From the NCBI GenBank assembly GCA_002338605.1, contig DDIP01000295.1, positions 1 through 15,407 of the forward strand: a DNA stretch of 15,407 bases, in the 5' to 3' direction. Position 1 is the first letter of the stretch, and each line of letters opens with the position of its first letter. A model generated the notes under the pieces. The model did not search any database, was not told the DNA's origin, and worked only from the letters and a program-made list of their open reading frames with translations. Made by a program: the position numbers and the translations under genes. This DNA comes from Proteobacteria bacterium UBA1847 (GTDB taxonomy: Bacteria > Pseudomonadota > Gammaproteobacteria > Steroidobacterales > Woeseiaceae). Below, piece after piece: positions 1 through 5,510 of the stretch.

Positions 1-28
1 ACCGAGTTATTCAACAGTATTCCTCGCA

Positions 29-75
29 TAGCCGCCGGTCGCACATCTTGGGCTATAATTTCTGCTGCTGACCCT
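29..75 (+). repeat. Array repeat R0, left part, interrupted by the IS1111 element
   Basis: This is the 5' part of the repeat that recurs between small genes further on. It shares the GGTCGC block, the TATAAT hexamer (54-59), TTTCTGCTGCTG and the closing TGACCC with the later copies. The repeat stops at about 75, where the IS1111 element begins. The bases after the element (1400-1411, AAAGCGGACGG) resemble the sequence that follows TGACCC in other copies, such as AGCGGTCG, so the repeat appears split by the insertion. Bases 2-31 upstream read as an open frame ending in TAG and may be the tail of a further gene cut by the window edge; this is too short to call. Confidence 0.65.
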
Positions 76-76
76 A

Positions 77-141
77 TGTATGGACTCCCCCAACCCAGTT
101 GCCTAGGTTGGAGGTCGACCAAAACCATAGGAGTCCATACA
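77..141 (+). promoter_or_regulatory. Leader hairpin of the IS1111 transposase
   Basis: A perfect 12-bp stem (77-88 with 130-141) contains the left IR and ends on the first base of the ATG start codon. An inner CCAACC/GGTTGG stem lies at 90-95 and 106-111. The structure would sequester the translation start in any transcript entering from upstream. By analogy with other IS elements this could limit readthrough expression of the transposase; that role is inferred. Confidence 0.55.
79..91 (+). repeat. Left sub-terminal inverted repeat of the IS1111 element
   Basis: TATGGACTCCCCC is the exact reverse complement of 1384-1396. A further inverted copy of its outer part lies at 130-141 (GGAGTCCATACA), pairing with 77-88. 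Confidence 0.85.
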
Positions 142-1181
142 TGTCGTATTCAACAACAGTTGGGGTCGATTTAGCAAAGAACGTCATCCAGATCTCGGTC
201 GTGAACGGCCGAGGCAAAGAGCTTTCCAACCGACCTCTCACGCGCAAGAAGTTTGCCGAGTTCTTGGGCAGGCAGAAGCCATGCCTTGTTGCCTTTGAGT
301 CGTGCGCGACAGCGCACTACTGGGCGCGTACCGCTGAGCGGCACGGGCACGAAGCGCGGATCATCCCGGCCAAGGCCGTGGCGCCGTTCCGACAGGGCCA
401 CAAGACCGATAGCAATGATGCGCTCGCTGTCGCCGAGGCCGCTCGCCGCCCGAACATCAAGGAAGCACCGATCAAGACGGTGGAGCAGCAAGGCCTGCAG
501 GCGATGCTGCGCGCAAGGGACCGACTGATCGCCGAGTGCATCGCGCAGTCGAACCACATGCGCGGCATCCTGCTCGAGTTCGGCATTGCGATCCCGCTGG
601 GCTTTGCAGCGTTGCTGCGCACCTTGCCTGAGGTTCTGGAAGACGGTGACAATGAGCTGCCGGACTTCTACCGGCCCACGCTGCATCGCATGTATCACCG
701 CATGCTCGAGCTTCGACAAGACATCGACGCGATGACCAAAGAAGTGACGGTGTTGGTCAAAGGTCACCCGGTGTGCAGTCGACTCACCGATATCGAAGGC
801 GTCGGCCCGATCGGGGCGATGGCACTCTATGCCACACTCGGTTCTGGTGCTGCGTTCAGCAAAGGCCGAGAGGCCTCAGCTTACGTCGGCCTCACACCCA
901 GGCAGTACAGCAGCGGCGGCAAGGCCAACATCGTGGGCCTGAGCAAGTACGTTGGCAACCGCAAACTGCGTTCCGTACTGATCCAGGGTGCGTTAGCCTA
1001 TGTGTATCGAATGAAGGAGCCGAGATCAAAAAAGGATCTCTGGCTGAAGGATCTCATTGAGCGAGCGGGACCGCGCCGGGCCGCGGTCGCGCTTGCGAAC
1101 AAGAATGTAAGAACGGCCTGGGCGTTGATCGCCCAGGGAACTGAATACCAACGTCGAGCGCAACTGGAGATGGCTGCCTAG
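141..1181 (+). CDS. IS110-family (IS1111 subgroup) DEDD transposase
   Basis: This 346-aa protein is the recombinase of the element. The N-terminal RuvC-like DEDD domain shows D10 (VGVDLAK), E53 (AFES) and D90/D93 (KTDSNDA), the expected acidic residues. A central helical region follows. The C-terminal Transposase_20 domain has the LTDIEGVGPIGA motif and a PRQYSSGGK stretch whose serine (about 257/258) is at the position of the catalytic serine of IS110 enzymes. Proteins of this family form a complex with a structured guide RNA and recombine DNA without a classical integration footprint. I chose ATG 141 rather than the in-frame ATG at 99: 99 lies inside the leader hairpin and its extra residues are not family-like, while MSYSTTVGVDLAK is the usual N-terminus. 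Length is normal and no frameshift is seen. Confidence 0.93.
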   Translation: MSYSTTVGVDLAKNVIQISVVNGRGKELSNRPLTRKKFAEFLGRQKPCLVAFESCATAHYWARTAERHGHEARIIPAKAVAPFRQGHKTDSNDALAVAEAARRPNIKEAPIKTVEQQGLQAMLRARDRLIAECIAQSNHMRGILLEFGIAIPLGFAALLRTLPEVLEDGDNELPDFYRPTLHRMYHRMLELRQDIDAMTKEVTVLVKGHPVCSRLTDIEGVGPIGAMALYATLGSGAAFSKGREASAYVGLTPRQYSSGGKANIVGLSKYVGNRKLRSVLIQGALAYVYRMKEPRSKKDLWLKDLIERAGPRRAAVALANKNVRTAWALIAQGTEYQRRAQLEMAA

Positions 1182-1204
1182 AACGTCCTGCAAACAGAAA
1201 CCGA

Positions 1205-1350
1205 GTATCAGATAAAGATATCTGCTCCGGCAAAACCTTCACCGCTTTGAGGCCCTAGAGCCCACTGACCCTTAGAGGAACCGGAGTGCGCATACATAGA
1301 GGGCCCGGAGATAGCGTCTCCTAACAGAGGCCGAATATACAAACGCGTCT
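1205..1350 (+). ncRNA. Candidate bridge RNA (seekRNA) of the IS1111 element
   Basis: Folding by eye gives three modules. A 5' hairpin is formed by CAGATA/TATCTG (1209-1214, 1219-1224). A first internal loop is closed by CTCCGG/CCGGAG (1225-1230, 1281-1286) and CCTT/GAGG (1236-1239, 1275-1278), with an apical GGC/GCC. A second loop is closed by GCG/CGC (1288-1290, 1344-1346), with apical GGCC/GGCC (1302-1305, 1329-1332) and GGAGA/TCTCC (1307-1311, 1317-1321). Loop 1 carries CCGCTTT (1242-1248), complementary to the right flank AAAGCGG (1400-1406), and CTGACCCT (1265-1272), identical to the left flank (68-75). Loop 2 carries CATACATAG (1291-1299), complementary to the left end (74-82), and ATATACAAA (1335-1343), identical to the right end (1394-1402). 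Both loops thus have the same layout, as target and donor loops of a bridge RNA would. RNA ends are not determined. Confidence 0.72.
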
Positions 1351-1383
1351 TAACTCTGATCAAGAAATCTGTCTGCTAGACTG

Positions 1384-1396
1384 GGGGGAGTCCATA
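1384..1396 (+). repeat. Right sub-terminal inverted repeat of the IS1111 element
   Basis: GGGGGAGTCCATA is a perfect complement of 79-91. It is followed by TACAAA and then by sequence resembling the downstream half of the array repeat. Confidence 0.85.
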
Positions 1397-1402
1397 TACA
1401 AA

Positions 1403-1539
1403 GCGGACGGTAGCGTTAATGCAAACTTTTGCCAGAAATGGTCCGAATTCGAATGAGGGTTCCCAACCCTTTTCAAATCCGCGGTGCGTCGCTCGACAAT
1501 TCCATGTGGCAAATTCGATGCTACCGGATTCCTTCTATC
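1403..1539. other. Intergenic stretch after the IS1111 element
   Basis: The first bases (AAGCGGACGGTAGCG, 1401-1415) look like the displaced right end of repeat R0. Beyond that I see no gene, terminator or clear promoter before the stop codon of the minus-strand gene at 1540. Confidence 0.5.
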
Positions 1540-2814
1540 TTACTCTGCAGGTGAGCTAATTAATTCCTCTATAGTCTCTCGAACAGCCGCATTGATTCTC
1601 GGCCATTCGTCCTGATAAACCGGCTCGAAGTCGTATGTCACTTGGAGCCCCGGCGTCGCAATAAATCGTGAACGACACCAAGAGGAACAATAGACAGTTG
1701 GAAACCTGCCGCTGGCGTCCAGTTCTCGCAATACGAATGTGCGCGATACGGACTCTTCAGAGTAACGATATTCGTCCACGTTGCTGTTCGTTGTCGGTAT
1801 CGGACCAACATCCAGGCTTCGCGTAACGCGATCCAGCATTTCTTCAGCGTCGTTTGGCATTGGACGTGTTTCAGTCGCTTGTAGGATGATACGAATCTTA
1901 TCGGTCAACCTGGGACAATCAGAAATGTGAGTATCTTCATCAACACAGATGTCCGCCCTTAAGAAATTCGCAGAACCTGGTCGTGCAAACGAATGTGTCC
2001 CCTGTCTCGTCGGGAACTGCAGAGTTACCAGGCCCATATTGGCAAGCCGCCTGCCCTCATGGTCGTACCCTTCGTTTGCCGGAATCGATGAAATTTCGCC
2101 GTCGTACCACACCGCAGCGTATGAGAATCTTCGAATGGCAAGATCGAGTGCCTTCCATCCATAAGGTCTCTGACCCTCATGTAATACAAAGTTGTACTCC
2201 AAAAAAATAAAGCTATGTACTAGGTAGCCGACATTACATACAAAACTTGGTCGCAAGCTATACGTCCCAGTTTGGCAAATGATAAAGAAAGGTCCCGCAG
2301 TCGGCGATGAGTACGATTCCGAATAGTAGTAGCGAACGTTTTCGCTATCAAATCTGAATAGCTCTGTTTCCCTATCCCATTCTGGATTCGCATTGCCGCT
2401 GCTTTGTCGCCAAAATTCGAGCGCAGCAGCCCCGTTTAAACTGGTGTCCCTGTCCCGATGATAGTTATAGCGCGAAAAACTGATGTTTGGGTCGGTGCGC
2501 ATTCGCACCATTCGGCTGCTTGAGCTCGATATCATGTCAAGCGGATAGGCTTCGATATTTACTTCGCCTTTCTCGTTCCTCGTCGCGCCGAATCGTTTTG
2601 GAACCCATATCGTCTTGCTCCGAAACTCGAAGACATCGGTTTCTGTCGGATTCGCAGCACTTCTTAGCTGTTTCTCCGCATCAAATGTCACGTCGTCGGA
2701 CGGTTGCGGAGTTGGGACAACCCACCGTCCGATCAAATAGGCAACGAGCAACCCAATGAGTATTGATTTCCACCAATGGTGCTTTACTTTTGGCGTTTCC
2801 GATTGCGTTGCCAT
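1540..2814 (-). CDS. Membrane-anchored protein of unknown function, 424 aa
   Basis: I do not recognise this family. The N-terminus is short and basic, followed by one hydrophobic segment (about residues 15-33, ILIGLLVAYLIGRWVV). The rest is a polar domain of about 390 residues, probably periplasmic, with three close cysteine pairs (CQTG..FVCN, ICVDE..SDCP, YCSSWC) that could form disulfides. ATG 2814 is preferred over an in-frame TTG at 2838, since neither has a good ribosome site and the ATG gives a normal membrane-anchor N-terminus. It is the only gene between R0 and the IS1182 remnant that runs on the minus strand, and no array repeat lies upstream of it in its own orientation. It may be a resident gene or an inverted unit. 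Confidence 0.75.
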   Translation of the reverse strand: MATQSETPKVKHHWWKSILIGLLVAYLIGRWVVPTPQPSDDVTFDAEKQLRSAANPTETDVFEFRSKTIWVPKRFGATRNEKGEVNIEAYPLDMISSSSSRMVRMRTDPNISFSRYNYHRDRDTSLNGAAALEFWRQSSGNANPEWDRETELFRFDSENVRYYYSESYSSPTAGPFFIICQTGTYSLRPSFVCNVGYLVHSFIFLEYNFVLHEGQRPYGWKALDLAIRRFSYAAVWYDGEISSIPANEGYDHEGRRLANMGLVTLQFPTRQGTHSFARPGSANFLRADICVDEDTHISDCPRLTDKIRIILQATETRPMPNDAEEMLDRVTRSLDVGPIPTTNSNVDEYRYSEESVSRTFVLRELDASGRFPTVYCSSWCRSRFIATPGLQVTYDFEPVYQDEWPRINAAVRETIEELISSPAE

Positions 2815-2902
2815 CTCTATATTATGTTCCGACTTCAAGGAAAATTCTTATACTTCAATCACAGTCTCCGACGCCATTTTCAGATCTTTTGCCCATTTTG
2901 AA

Positions 2903-2979
2903 AATGACTGCTTTTGGCCGACTGCAGAAGTTCGCCGGAATCGCGCTATAATTTCTGCTTGTGACCCAAAGGCGACATT
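2903..2979 (+). repeat. Array repeat R1, with promoter-like core
   Basis: The core 2912-2967 is identical to R3 at 54 of 56 positions. It holds TATAAT at 2947-2952. The flanks AATGACTGCTTT (2903-2914) and AAAGGCGACATT (2968-2979) are complementary at 9 of 12 positions, so the unit could fold back on itself. The next gene starts just downstream. Confidence 0.8.
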
Positions 2980-2999
2980 GGGATAAATCAACCGTTGCC

Positions 3000-3290
3000 T
3001 TGTTTTCGAATCAATTTGGAGCCGATAGATTGATCAACAGCAAGGAAGATCCCGCGGAGTGGGCGGCTCTCATGTACGAGCTTGAAGATGCAAGAGATCA
3101 TCTTGGCGACCTCGTCAAACAGATGCTTGAGGCTGGGGCTATCGACGAAGCCGAGTATTCCGTCAACCTTGGACATGTTTTCGCGCACTTGAATCGCGCT
3201 TGGAATACGCGCAGCCTGAAACAAGTCTCCCAAGAAAGTAGACATGACAGTTATTCAGAATACCCAACGGATCTCGAGCCCGTCGCGTGA
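3000..3290 (+). CDS. Small helical protein of unknown function, 96 aa
   Basis: The protein is acidic and predicted helical, with EDPAEWAALMYELEDARDHL followed by a second amphipathic stretch ending in FAHLNRAWNTR. No signal peptide or membrane segment is visible, so it is probably cytoplasmic. The start is uncertain. TTG 3000 gives a 47-nt leader from the R1 -10 hexamer, like the leaders of the other array genes. GTG 2961 lies inside the repeat, only 8 nt after the -10, and would require a leaderless message. Neither has a Shine-Dalgarno sequence. The coherent composition and repeat-gene placement support a real gene; function unknown. Confidence 0.65.
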   Translation: MFSNQFGADRLINSKEDPAEWAALMYELEDARDHLGDLVKQMLEAGAIDEAEYSVNLGHVFAHLNRAWNTRSLKQVSQESRHDSYSEYPTDLEPVA

Positions 3291-3296
3291 CCGATA

Positions 3297-3358
3297 ATGG
3301 CCGAACTGAGACGGTCGCCTGGATTGGGTTAAGATGACGGCTGCTGACCCTTTGCAGT
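3297..3358 (+). repeat. Array repeat R2, with promoter-like core
   Basis: The core (3297-3350, GGCCGAACTGAGACGGTCG through CTGCTGACCC) is nearly identical to R4 and R6. The -10-like hexamer is TAAGAT (3330-3335), and CTGAGA lies 18-19 bp upstream. The copy begins 7 bp after the stop codon of the preceding gene. Complementary outer arms are not evident in this copy. Confidence 0.8.
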
Positions 3359-3393
3359 AATTCACATTTTCTAGATAGCAGCTGTACTTATTC

Positions 3394-3645
3394 GTGATTC
3401 GCTCTGCCCGAAACCGTCAATTCATCTACTCGCTGTTCGCGGTCGGCATTTTCGGCGGACTCATCTCCTTGCTTTTCTCGGTCGAAGTTTCGCTACTGAT
3501 CTGGTTCTTGGTGGTAGCAGCGCAGTTTCTGTTTCGCTGTCCGAGTTGTGGTTGGCTAACTGTTCTACACGGTAGACCCTACCACTTCGGCGCTAGACCG
3601 CTGATTGAACAGAACTGCCCGAAATGTGACTTTCGGTATAGGTAG
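3394..3645 (+). CDS. Small membrane protein with a four-cysteine zinc ribbon, 83 aa
   Basis: A basic N-terminus (MIRSARNRQF) precedes two hydrophobic helices (about residues 10-28 and 30-47). The C-terminal tail has CPSC at 49-52 and CPKC at about 75-78, the spacing of a zinc ribbon, so the tail probably binds zinc on the cytoplasmic side. The start is GTG 3394; no convincing ribosome site is visible. It lies about 58 nt after the R2 -10 hexamer, alone between R2 and R3. I do not recognise a named family. Confidence 0.72.
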   Translation: MIRSARNRQFIYSLFAVGIFGGLISLLFSVEVSLLIWFLVVAAQFLFRCPSCGWLTVLHGRPYHFGARPLIEQNCPKCDFRYR

Positions 3646-3662
3646 GTTAGTGGGAATCGACA

Positions 3663-3733
3663 GGCCGGTTTTGGCCGCCTGCAGAAGTTCGCCGGAATCG
3701 CGCTATAATTTCTGCTTGTAACCCTAACCGGCC
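3663..3733 (+). repeat. Array repeat R3, with promoter-like core and perfect arms
   Basis: The core 3669-3724 differs from R1 at two positions. TATAAT is at 3704-3709. The unit is bounded by a perfect 8-bp inverted repeat, GGCCGGTT (3663-3670) and AACCGGCC (3726-3733). Confidence 0.82.
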
Positions 3734-3775
3734 GTCCGCTTTCCCTCTGATTTCGCGCTGCATTTCATGTGAATT

Positions 3776-4000
3776 ATGAATATTGACTTTTGGAAAATTC
3801 TGCGCTTTGCGCTCAGTCGACAGACCGCGTTTGTACTCGTGATGAGCGGAATACTCGGTGTAGCGATTGGTATGCAGCACGATTGGCAATCTGGACTTAG
3901 AGTTGCGATCTATGTCTTCTTATTTCTTCTCGTGGTCTTCGTTTGGATAAATCGAGAGCTAATTCGAATCACATTTTTTGACCACGGCGCGGATGATTAA
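3776..4000 (+). CDS. Small two-helix membrane protein, 74 aa
   Basis: Two hydrophobic segments (about residues 17-33, TAFVLVMSGILGVAIGM, and 42-58, VAIYVFLFLLVVFVWI) predict a hairpin membrane protein with short polar ends and an acidic C-terminus (FDHGADD). ATG 3776 is the first in-frame start and lies 66 nt after the R3 -10. No strong Shine-Dalgarno sequence is present. Homology and function are not recognised. It sits alone between R3 and R4. Confidence 0.7.
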   Translation: MNIDFWKILRFALSRQTAFVLVMSGILGVAIGMQHDWQSGLRVAIYVFLFLLVVFVWINRELIRITFFDHGADD

Positions 4001-4001
4001 G

Positions 4002-4080
4002 CGGCTGGTTGTGGCCGAACTGAGACGGTCGCCTGGATTGGCTTAGAATGACGGCTGCTGACCGTGGACTCAACCGGTCG
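4002..4080 (+). repeat. Array repeat R4, with promoter-like core
   Basis: The core 4011-4062 is almost identical to R2 and R6. TAGAAT is at 4044-4049, with CTGAGA 18 bp upstream (4020-4025). The arms CGGCTGGTTG (4002-4011) and CAACCGGTCG (4071-4080) are complementary at 8 of 10 positions. Confidence 0.82.
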
Positions 4081-4127
4081 TTGCAACACCTAAACTCAAT
4101 CACTGTAGTGAGGAGGATGTTGGTGAA

Positions 4128-4562
4128 ATGGAAAGAATCGAACTAACAATATTCGCTGACTACCATCACTTCTATATTCAGGATGATGACGATAGATTCG
4201 GCGACCTATCTGAAGCATGGACTGACGAAGCTGTAAACAGGCTGCTCGCTGTTTCGGATCATGTCGTCGGAGTCGGTACAGTGAGAAATTCCGATGTGGC
4301 GGTTTTCTTGGAAACGTGTGATGAAATGCCTGAGCTGGCGCCGGATCAGTGGGGTCGCATCAATAAGATAGAAATGGATTGTGATACCGGACGGCTGGTT
4401 ATTGCCGGTTGCGCGGACTATTTTCCGGACGCGTTCCGTCTGGAAGTTCAGCCCAGAAAATGCGATTTGATAATAGGGTATCGCAAACTAGATATAGCTT
4501 CCCCGAATGACATGGAAGGTGACGATACTTACCATGTCTTTATCGCTCGGCAGCACAATTGA
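4128..4562 (+). CDS. ComJ-like protein, putative nuclease inhibitor, 144 aa
   Basis: The N-terminal half (ELTIFADYHHFYIQD..., WTDEAVNRLLAVS, GVGTVRNSDV) resembles the ComJ/Nin family, whose Bacillus member inhibits the competence nuclease NucA. The shared features I rely on are the YHxF motif, WTDEA and the following RN pair; I could not run a search. The C-terminal half contains GRLVIAGCADYFPDAFRLEV, typical of proteobacterial relatives as I remember them. No signal or membrane segment is seen, so it should be cytoplasmic. The start is ATG 4128 with a strong AGGAGG at 4111-4116. It is the only gene between R4 and R5; no NucA-like nuclease is in the window, so here its partner is unknown. Confidence 0.6.
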   Translation: MERIELTIFADYHHFYIQDDDDRFGDLSEAWTDEAVNRLLAVSDHVVGVGTVRNSDVAVFLETCDEMPELAPDQWGRINKIEMDCDTGRLVIAGCADYFPDAFRLEVQPRKCDLIIGYRKLDIASPNDMEGDDTYHVFIARQHN

Positions 4563-4638
4563 GCGTCTGCTTCTGGCCGAACTGATACGTTCGCCCGGTT
4601 TGAGATAGAATGTTGGCCACTGACTCGAATCAGTCACT
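4562..4638 (+). repeat. Array repeat R5, divergent copy
   Basis: The core starts CTGGCCGAACTGATACGTTCGC and has TAGAAT at 4606-4611. It is the most diverged plus-strand copy. The arms AGCGTCTGCTTC (4562-4573) and GAATCAGTCACT (4627-4638) are complementary at 9 of 12 positions. The repeat overlaps the last base of the preceding stop codon. Confidence 0.75.
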
Positions 4639-4676
4639 GGTAATTATCTTTTTGAACCGTCTATTCTTGGACTTTG

Positions 4677-5072
4677 ATGGATCCAGTAGCAATCAAGTTT
4701 GCACTAGTCACACTAGTGATAGTCATTGTTTTATCATTAGTACTTATACTCGCTCGTCGCGCATTTCAAGGATATCGAGGTAAGGATAATGGAAGAAGTC
4801 TCCCTCGCGGGGAGGCGATCGGCCTCCTGATATTCGGTGTAGTTTTCATTGCGTGCCTAGCGTTTTTGCCGTGGGCGGCTTTTCTTCTAGCGGCTGTTGC
4901 CTTCGGCGGAAGTATTATCTGCTTTGTCAGGTTGCCGCGTGACGTCAAAGTACTGATGAAGGATGCGATATTCGGTTCGCAGGTTAGTACACCGCGTAAG
5001 ATTGTTAATTTCGCGCTGTTAGCGGGCGGGCTAGCTATAATAGCTGTAACACTCCTAGACCGATTGCATTGA
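4677..5072 (+). CDS. Four-helix membrane protein of unknown function, 131 aa
   Basis: Hydrophobic segments at about residues 5-27, 46-65, 66-84 and 108-126 predict a small polytopic membrane protein. A basic loop (ARRAFQGYRGK) follows the first helix. ATG 4677 is preferred to the adjacent TTG 4674. It lies 65 nt after the R5 -10. The next gene begins 10 bp after its stop with no repeat between them, so the two are probably co-transcribed and belong to the same unit. No family recognised. Confidence 0.72.
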   Translation: MDPVAIKFALVTLVIVIVLSLVLILARRAFQGYRGKDNGRSLPRGEAIGLLIFGVVFIACLAFLPWAAFLLAAVAFGGSIICFVRLPRDVKVLMKDAIFGSQVSTPRKIVNFALLAGGLAIIAVTLLDRLH

Positions 5073-5082
5073 ACGATTGCCT

Positions 5083-5397
5083 ATGAGTAGCCAAACAAGA
5101 TTCGATCCGAAGGCGCTTGCCGCTCATGTAATGATCGCGCTCTTTGTTGGTGCTGCTATTTCTTACTTTACGGATGCAAAGTGGTTGGCAGCTTTTTTCT
5201 GGGTGTCCGCTGCTATGTTTATCAACGGATCACTAGCCACAGTAGAAGACGCGCGTCCAGGTGGGTTCAACAACTCTGACGGGGCCGAAACTCCTGATAT
5301 TGCGAAAGGATGGGGGGCGACCAAATACGGACTATCTTCGCTCGCCATATTCGCCGGTCTAATTGCCGCCGGATTCGCAGTTCAATCGCTATTTTGA
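5083..5397 (+). CDS. Three-helix membrane protein of unknown function, 104 aa
   Basis: The protein has hydrophobic segments at about residues 12-27, 33-50 and 83-101, separated by a polar loop (EDARPGGFNNSDGAETPD). ATG 5083 is used; an in-frame TTG at 5077 adds two residues only. It follows the previous membrane protein by 10 bp, so they form a two-gene unit between R5 and R6 and may act together. No family recognised. Confidence 0.72.
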   Translation: MSSQTRFDPKALAAHVMIALFVGAAISYFTDAKWLAAFFWVSAAMFINGSLATVEDARPGGFNNSDGAETPDIAKGWGATKYGLSSLAIFAGLIAAGFAVQSLF

Positions 5398-5407
5398 GTA
5401 GTACCAC

Positions 5408-5485
5408 CGTACGCTTGTGGCCGAACTGAGACGGTCGCCTGGATTGGGTTAGAATGACGGCCGCTCACCTTTAGCGGTCGTTCGG
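5408..5485 (+). repeat. Array repeat R6, with promoter-like core
   Basis: The core 5417-5470 matches R2 and R4 closely. TAGAAT is at 5450-5455. CCGAAC (5421-5426) and GTTCGG (5480-5485) form a perfect 6-bp inverted pair; with GAC (5430-5432) and GTC (5478-5480) this can form a stem carrying a short bulge. Confidence 0.82.
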
Positions 5486-5510
5486 ATTACGTTAGAGCTG
5501 CCCTGATTTT

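Larger units (their letters stand above)
74..1402 (+). mobile_element. IS110-family element, IS1111 subgroup, apparently complete
   Basis: A DEDD transposase gene is bounded by perfect 13-bp sub-terminal inverted repeats (TATGGACTCCCCC at 79-91 and its complement at 1384-1396). The IRs lie a few bases inside the probable ends, and there is no obvious target duplication, both as known for the IS1111 subgroup. About 200 bp of non-coding DNA sits between the transposase stop and the right IR, where this subgroup encodes its guide RNA. The exact ends cannot be fixed from one sequence; CT at 74-75 and the A-run at 1400-1402 are the likely edges because guide matches overlap there. All parts look intact, so the element may be active. 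Confidence 0.85.

Noticed and set aside
1411..1421. GCGTTAATG after the IS1111 element as an attC R' site
   Set aside because: GTTAATG does not fit GTTRRRY, and no partner site is found upstream of the insertion.
2961..2999. GTG 2961 as start of the first plus-strand array gene
   Set aside because: It lies in the conserved repeat core, eight bases after the -10 hexamer, and would need a leaderless GUG start; TTG 3000 fits the leader lengths of the other genes better, though it too lacks a ribosome site.
2903..5485. CRISPR array
   Set aside because: The spacing between repeats is 300-900 bp and is filled with genes; the repeats are not exact.
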